A program made the position numbers and the translations under genes. 64,000 bases of DNA, taken from Caldilineaceae bacterium. GTDB taxonomy: Bacteria; Chloroflexota; Anaerolineae; Caldilineales; Caldilineaceae. Of this stretch, positions 63,173 to 64,000 are shown one piece after another (the first letter of the stretch is position 1; every line of letters starts with the position of its first letter). Location of the stretch: positions 1-64,000 of the forward strand of contig JALHQH010000020.1 of NCBI GenBank assembly GCA_022842065.1, given 5' to 3'. A model generated the notes under the pieces. It was not told where the DNA came from. It worked only from the letters and a program-made list of their open reading frames with translations, and searched no databases.

Positions 63173-64000
63173 TTAGTTACCCTGGACATGGTTAGCGATT
63201 TCGCTCATCTCGTCGGGGCTGAGCCAGGCGGCTTGGAAGCGGAGTGACTCGCCTTTTGCGATCAGGAGAAAATCGCCGCGCCCTTCGAGTTTTTCGGCCC
63301 CGCTGTCGGTGATGCCGGTGGCATAGCGTGCTTCATCACGGCTGGCGACCGCGCCCACCAGGCGCACCGGAAAGTTTGCCTTCATCGCGCCACCGATCAG
63401 GCTGGCAGTCGGTTTTTGCGTACAGGCGACCAGGTGAATCCCCGCCTGCCGCCCCCGTTGGGCCAGACGGGTGATCAACTGTTCGACCGCGCTGCCCCCC
63501 GTTTGTAACAGATCGGCCAACTCGTCAATGGCTAAAATCAGCGTGGGGTGACTGCTGCCGGCCCGGTCGCGCCGCTCCATTTCGGCCACCAGTTCGGTGA
63601 GCCCCTGTTGCGCGCGGCGGCTGTCGCTGACGATCTCACCCATGACATGGGGCAGGTTGGCCAACGGCGCAAAGCCGCGGCTTTTGGGATCAACGAGCAG
63701 CAGGCGCAAGTCCGCCGGTGAATTGTAGTAAGCCAGCGAGGCCAACAAGGTGCGAGCCAAAGCGGTTTTCCCGCTACCGGTGGTGCCGGCAATTAACACA
63801 TGAACCACATCGGCTGCGGCCAGGCGCAAGAGCAGTGGCATGCCCGCCGCATCAACTCCCAACAACGCCGTCGTGGGGGTCACTTCGGGCAGGCTGCGAC
63901 ACAGTGGCAGTAAACGCACCGGTGCCGGTTTGGCGCGCGGCACTTCAATGTGAATCGCACTGTGATGGCGATAGATGCGCACCGTCCGGCACCCCAGCGC
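63173..64000 (-). CDS. FtsK/SpoIIIE-type ATPase, 3' part only (runs off the right edge)
   Basis: The frame is open to the window end and covers 275 codons. It contains the FtsK motor core: Walker [29 protein letters not shown], the Walker [36 protein letters not shown] and [39 protein letters not shown]. This set is typical of the FtsK/SpoIIIE motor or a related HerA-type ATPase. The N-terminal part, with or without membrane helices, is outside the window, and no gamma (DNA-orienting) domain follows. An internal GTG at 63982 could be a start, but the frame continues upstream. Confidence 0.88.
   Translation of the reverse strand, partial: ALGCRTVRIYRHHSAIHIEVPRAKPAPVRLLPLCRSLPEVTPTTALLGVDAAGMPLLLRLAAADVVHVLIAGTTGSGKTALARTLLASLAYYNSPADLRLLLVDPKSRGFAPLANLPHVMGEIVSDSRRAQQGLTELVAEMERRDRAGSSHPTLILAIDELADLLQTGGSAVEQLITRLAQRGRQAGIHLVACTQKPTASLIGGAMKANFPVRLVGAVASRDEARYATGITDSGAEKLEGRGDFLLIAKGESLRFQAAWLSPDEMSEIANHVQGN

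Overview
The window is GC-rich bacterial DNA with about 47 protein genes. The mix points to the phylum Chloroflexota, in or near Anaerolineae/Caldilineae. The evidence is many lipoproteins and secreted proteins with Pro/Thr linkers, multi-repeat SdrD-B-like surface protein, a stand-alone CHAT protein, TadE, a zinc-type L28, and short C-terminal tails of the FLPFIGR/FVPLLLR type. This assignment is an inference from gene content; there is no rRNA or other decisive marker here, and no tRNA or CRISPR array was seen.

Layout, left to right. 1-9.8 kb: the 5' end of a secreted protein (minus strand), rlmN, rpmB, degV, recG, an aldo/keto reductase, a multipass GT-C-like protein and a plsC-type acyltransferase preceded by a probable structured RNA. 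10-20 kb: an 1,829-residue surface protein, a phosphodiesterase, PPK2, a lipoprotein and a GH43 lipoprotein. 20-25.5 kb: an HtrA-like protease followed on the same strand by a MoxR/DUF58/VWA/VWA (Bat-type) cluster. 25.8-30.8 kb: a Tat-exported TIM-barrel protein, a probably frameshifted small gene, TadE, a VOC protein and gamma-glutamyltransferase. 31-35.2 kb: three consecutive genes of no known system (M23-like plus GH18-like membrane protein, LysM membrane protein, soluble unknown). 35.2-46.6 kb: a MacB/LolCD-type ABC exporter, an M24 peptidase, an S41 protease, an NAD-sugar epimerase, a CHAT protein lacking its catalytic dyad, and gnd. 46.7-51.3 kb: a tightly coupled beta-propeller / glycosidase / serine-hydrolase operon. 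51.4-64 kb: DUF937, a NYN-LOTUS protein, dnaK-grpE-dnaJ, gatB, a sugar-dehydrogenase-like lipoprotein, a small membrane protein and the 3' part of an FtsK-like ATPase.

The most striking non-coding feature is the spacers. Many hold short arrays built of 7-bp or 8-bp words, usually arranged as two inverted arms and usually starting within a few bases of a stop codon, sometimes overlapping it. Other spacers hold long perfect palindromes or multi-hairpin repeats, several in families of two or three copies. Together they look like a set of 3'-end hairpin elements.

Best candidates for something undescribed: (1) the 3'-end inverted short-word arrays; (2) the three-gene envelope cluster at 31-35 kb; (3) the pseudo-CHAT protein; (4) the structured RNA before plsC; (5) the NYN-LOTUS protein with a long unassigned C-terminus.
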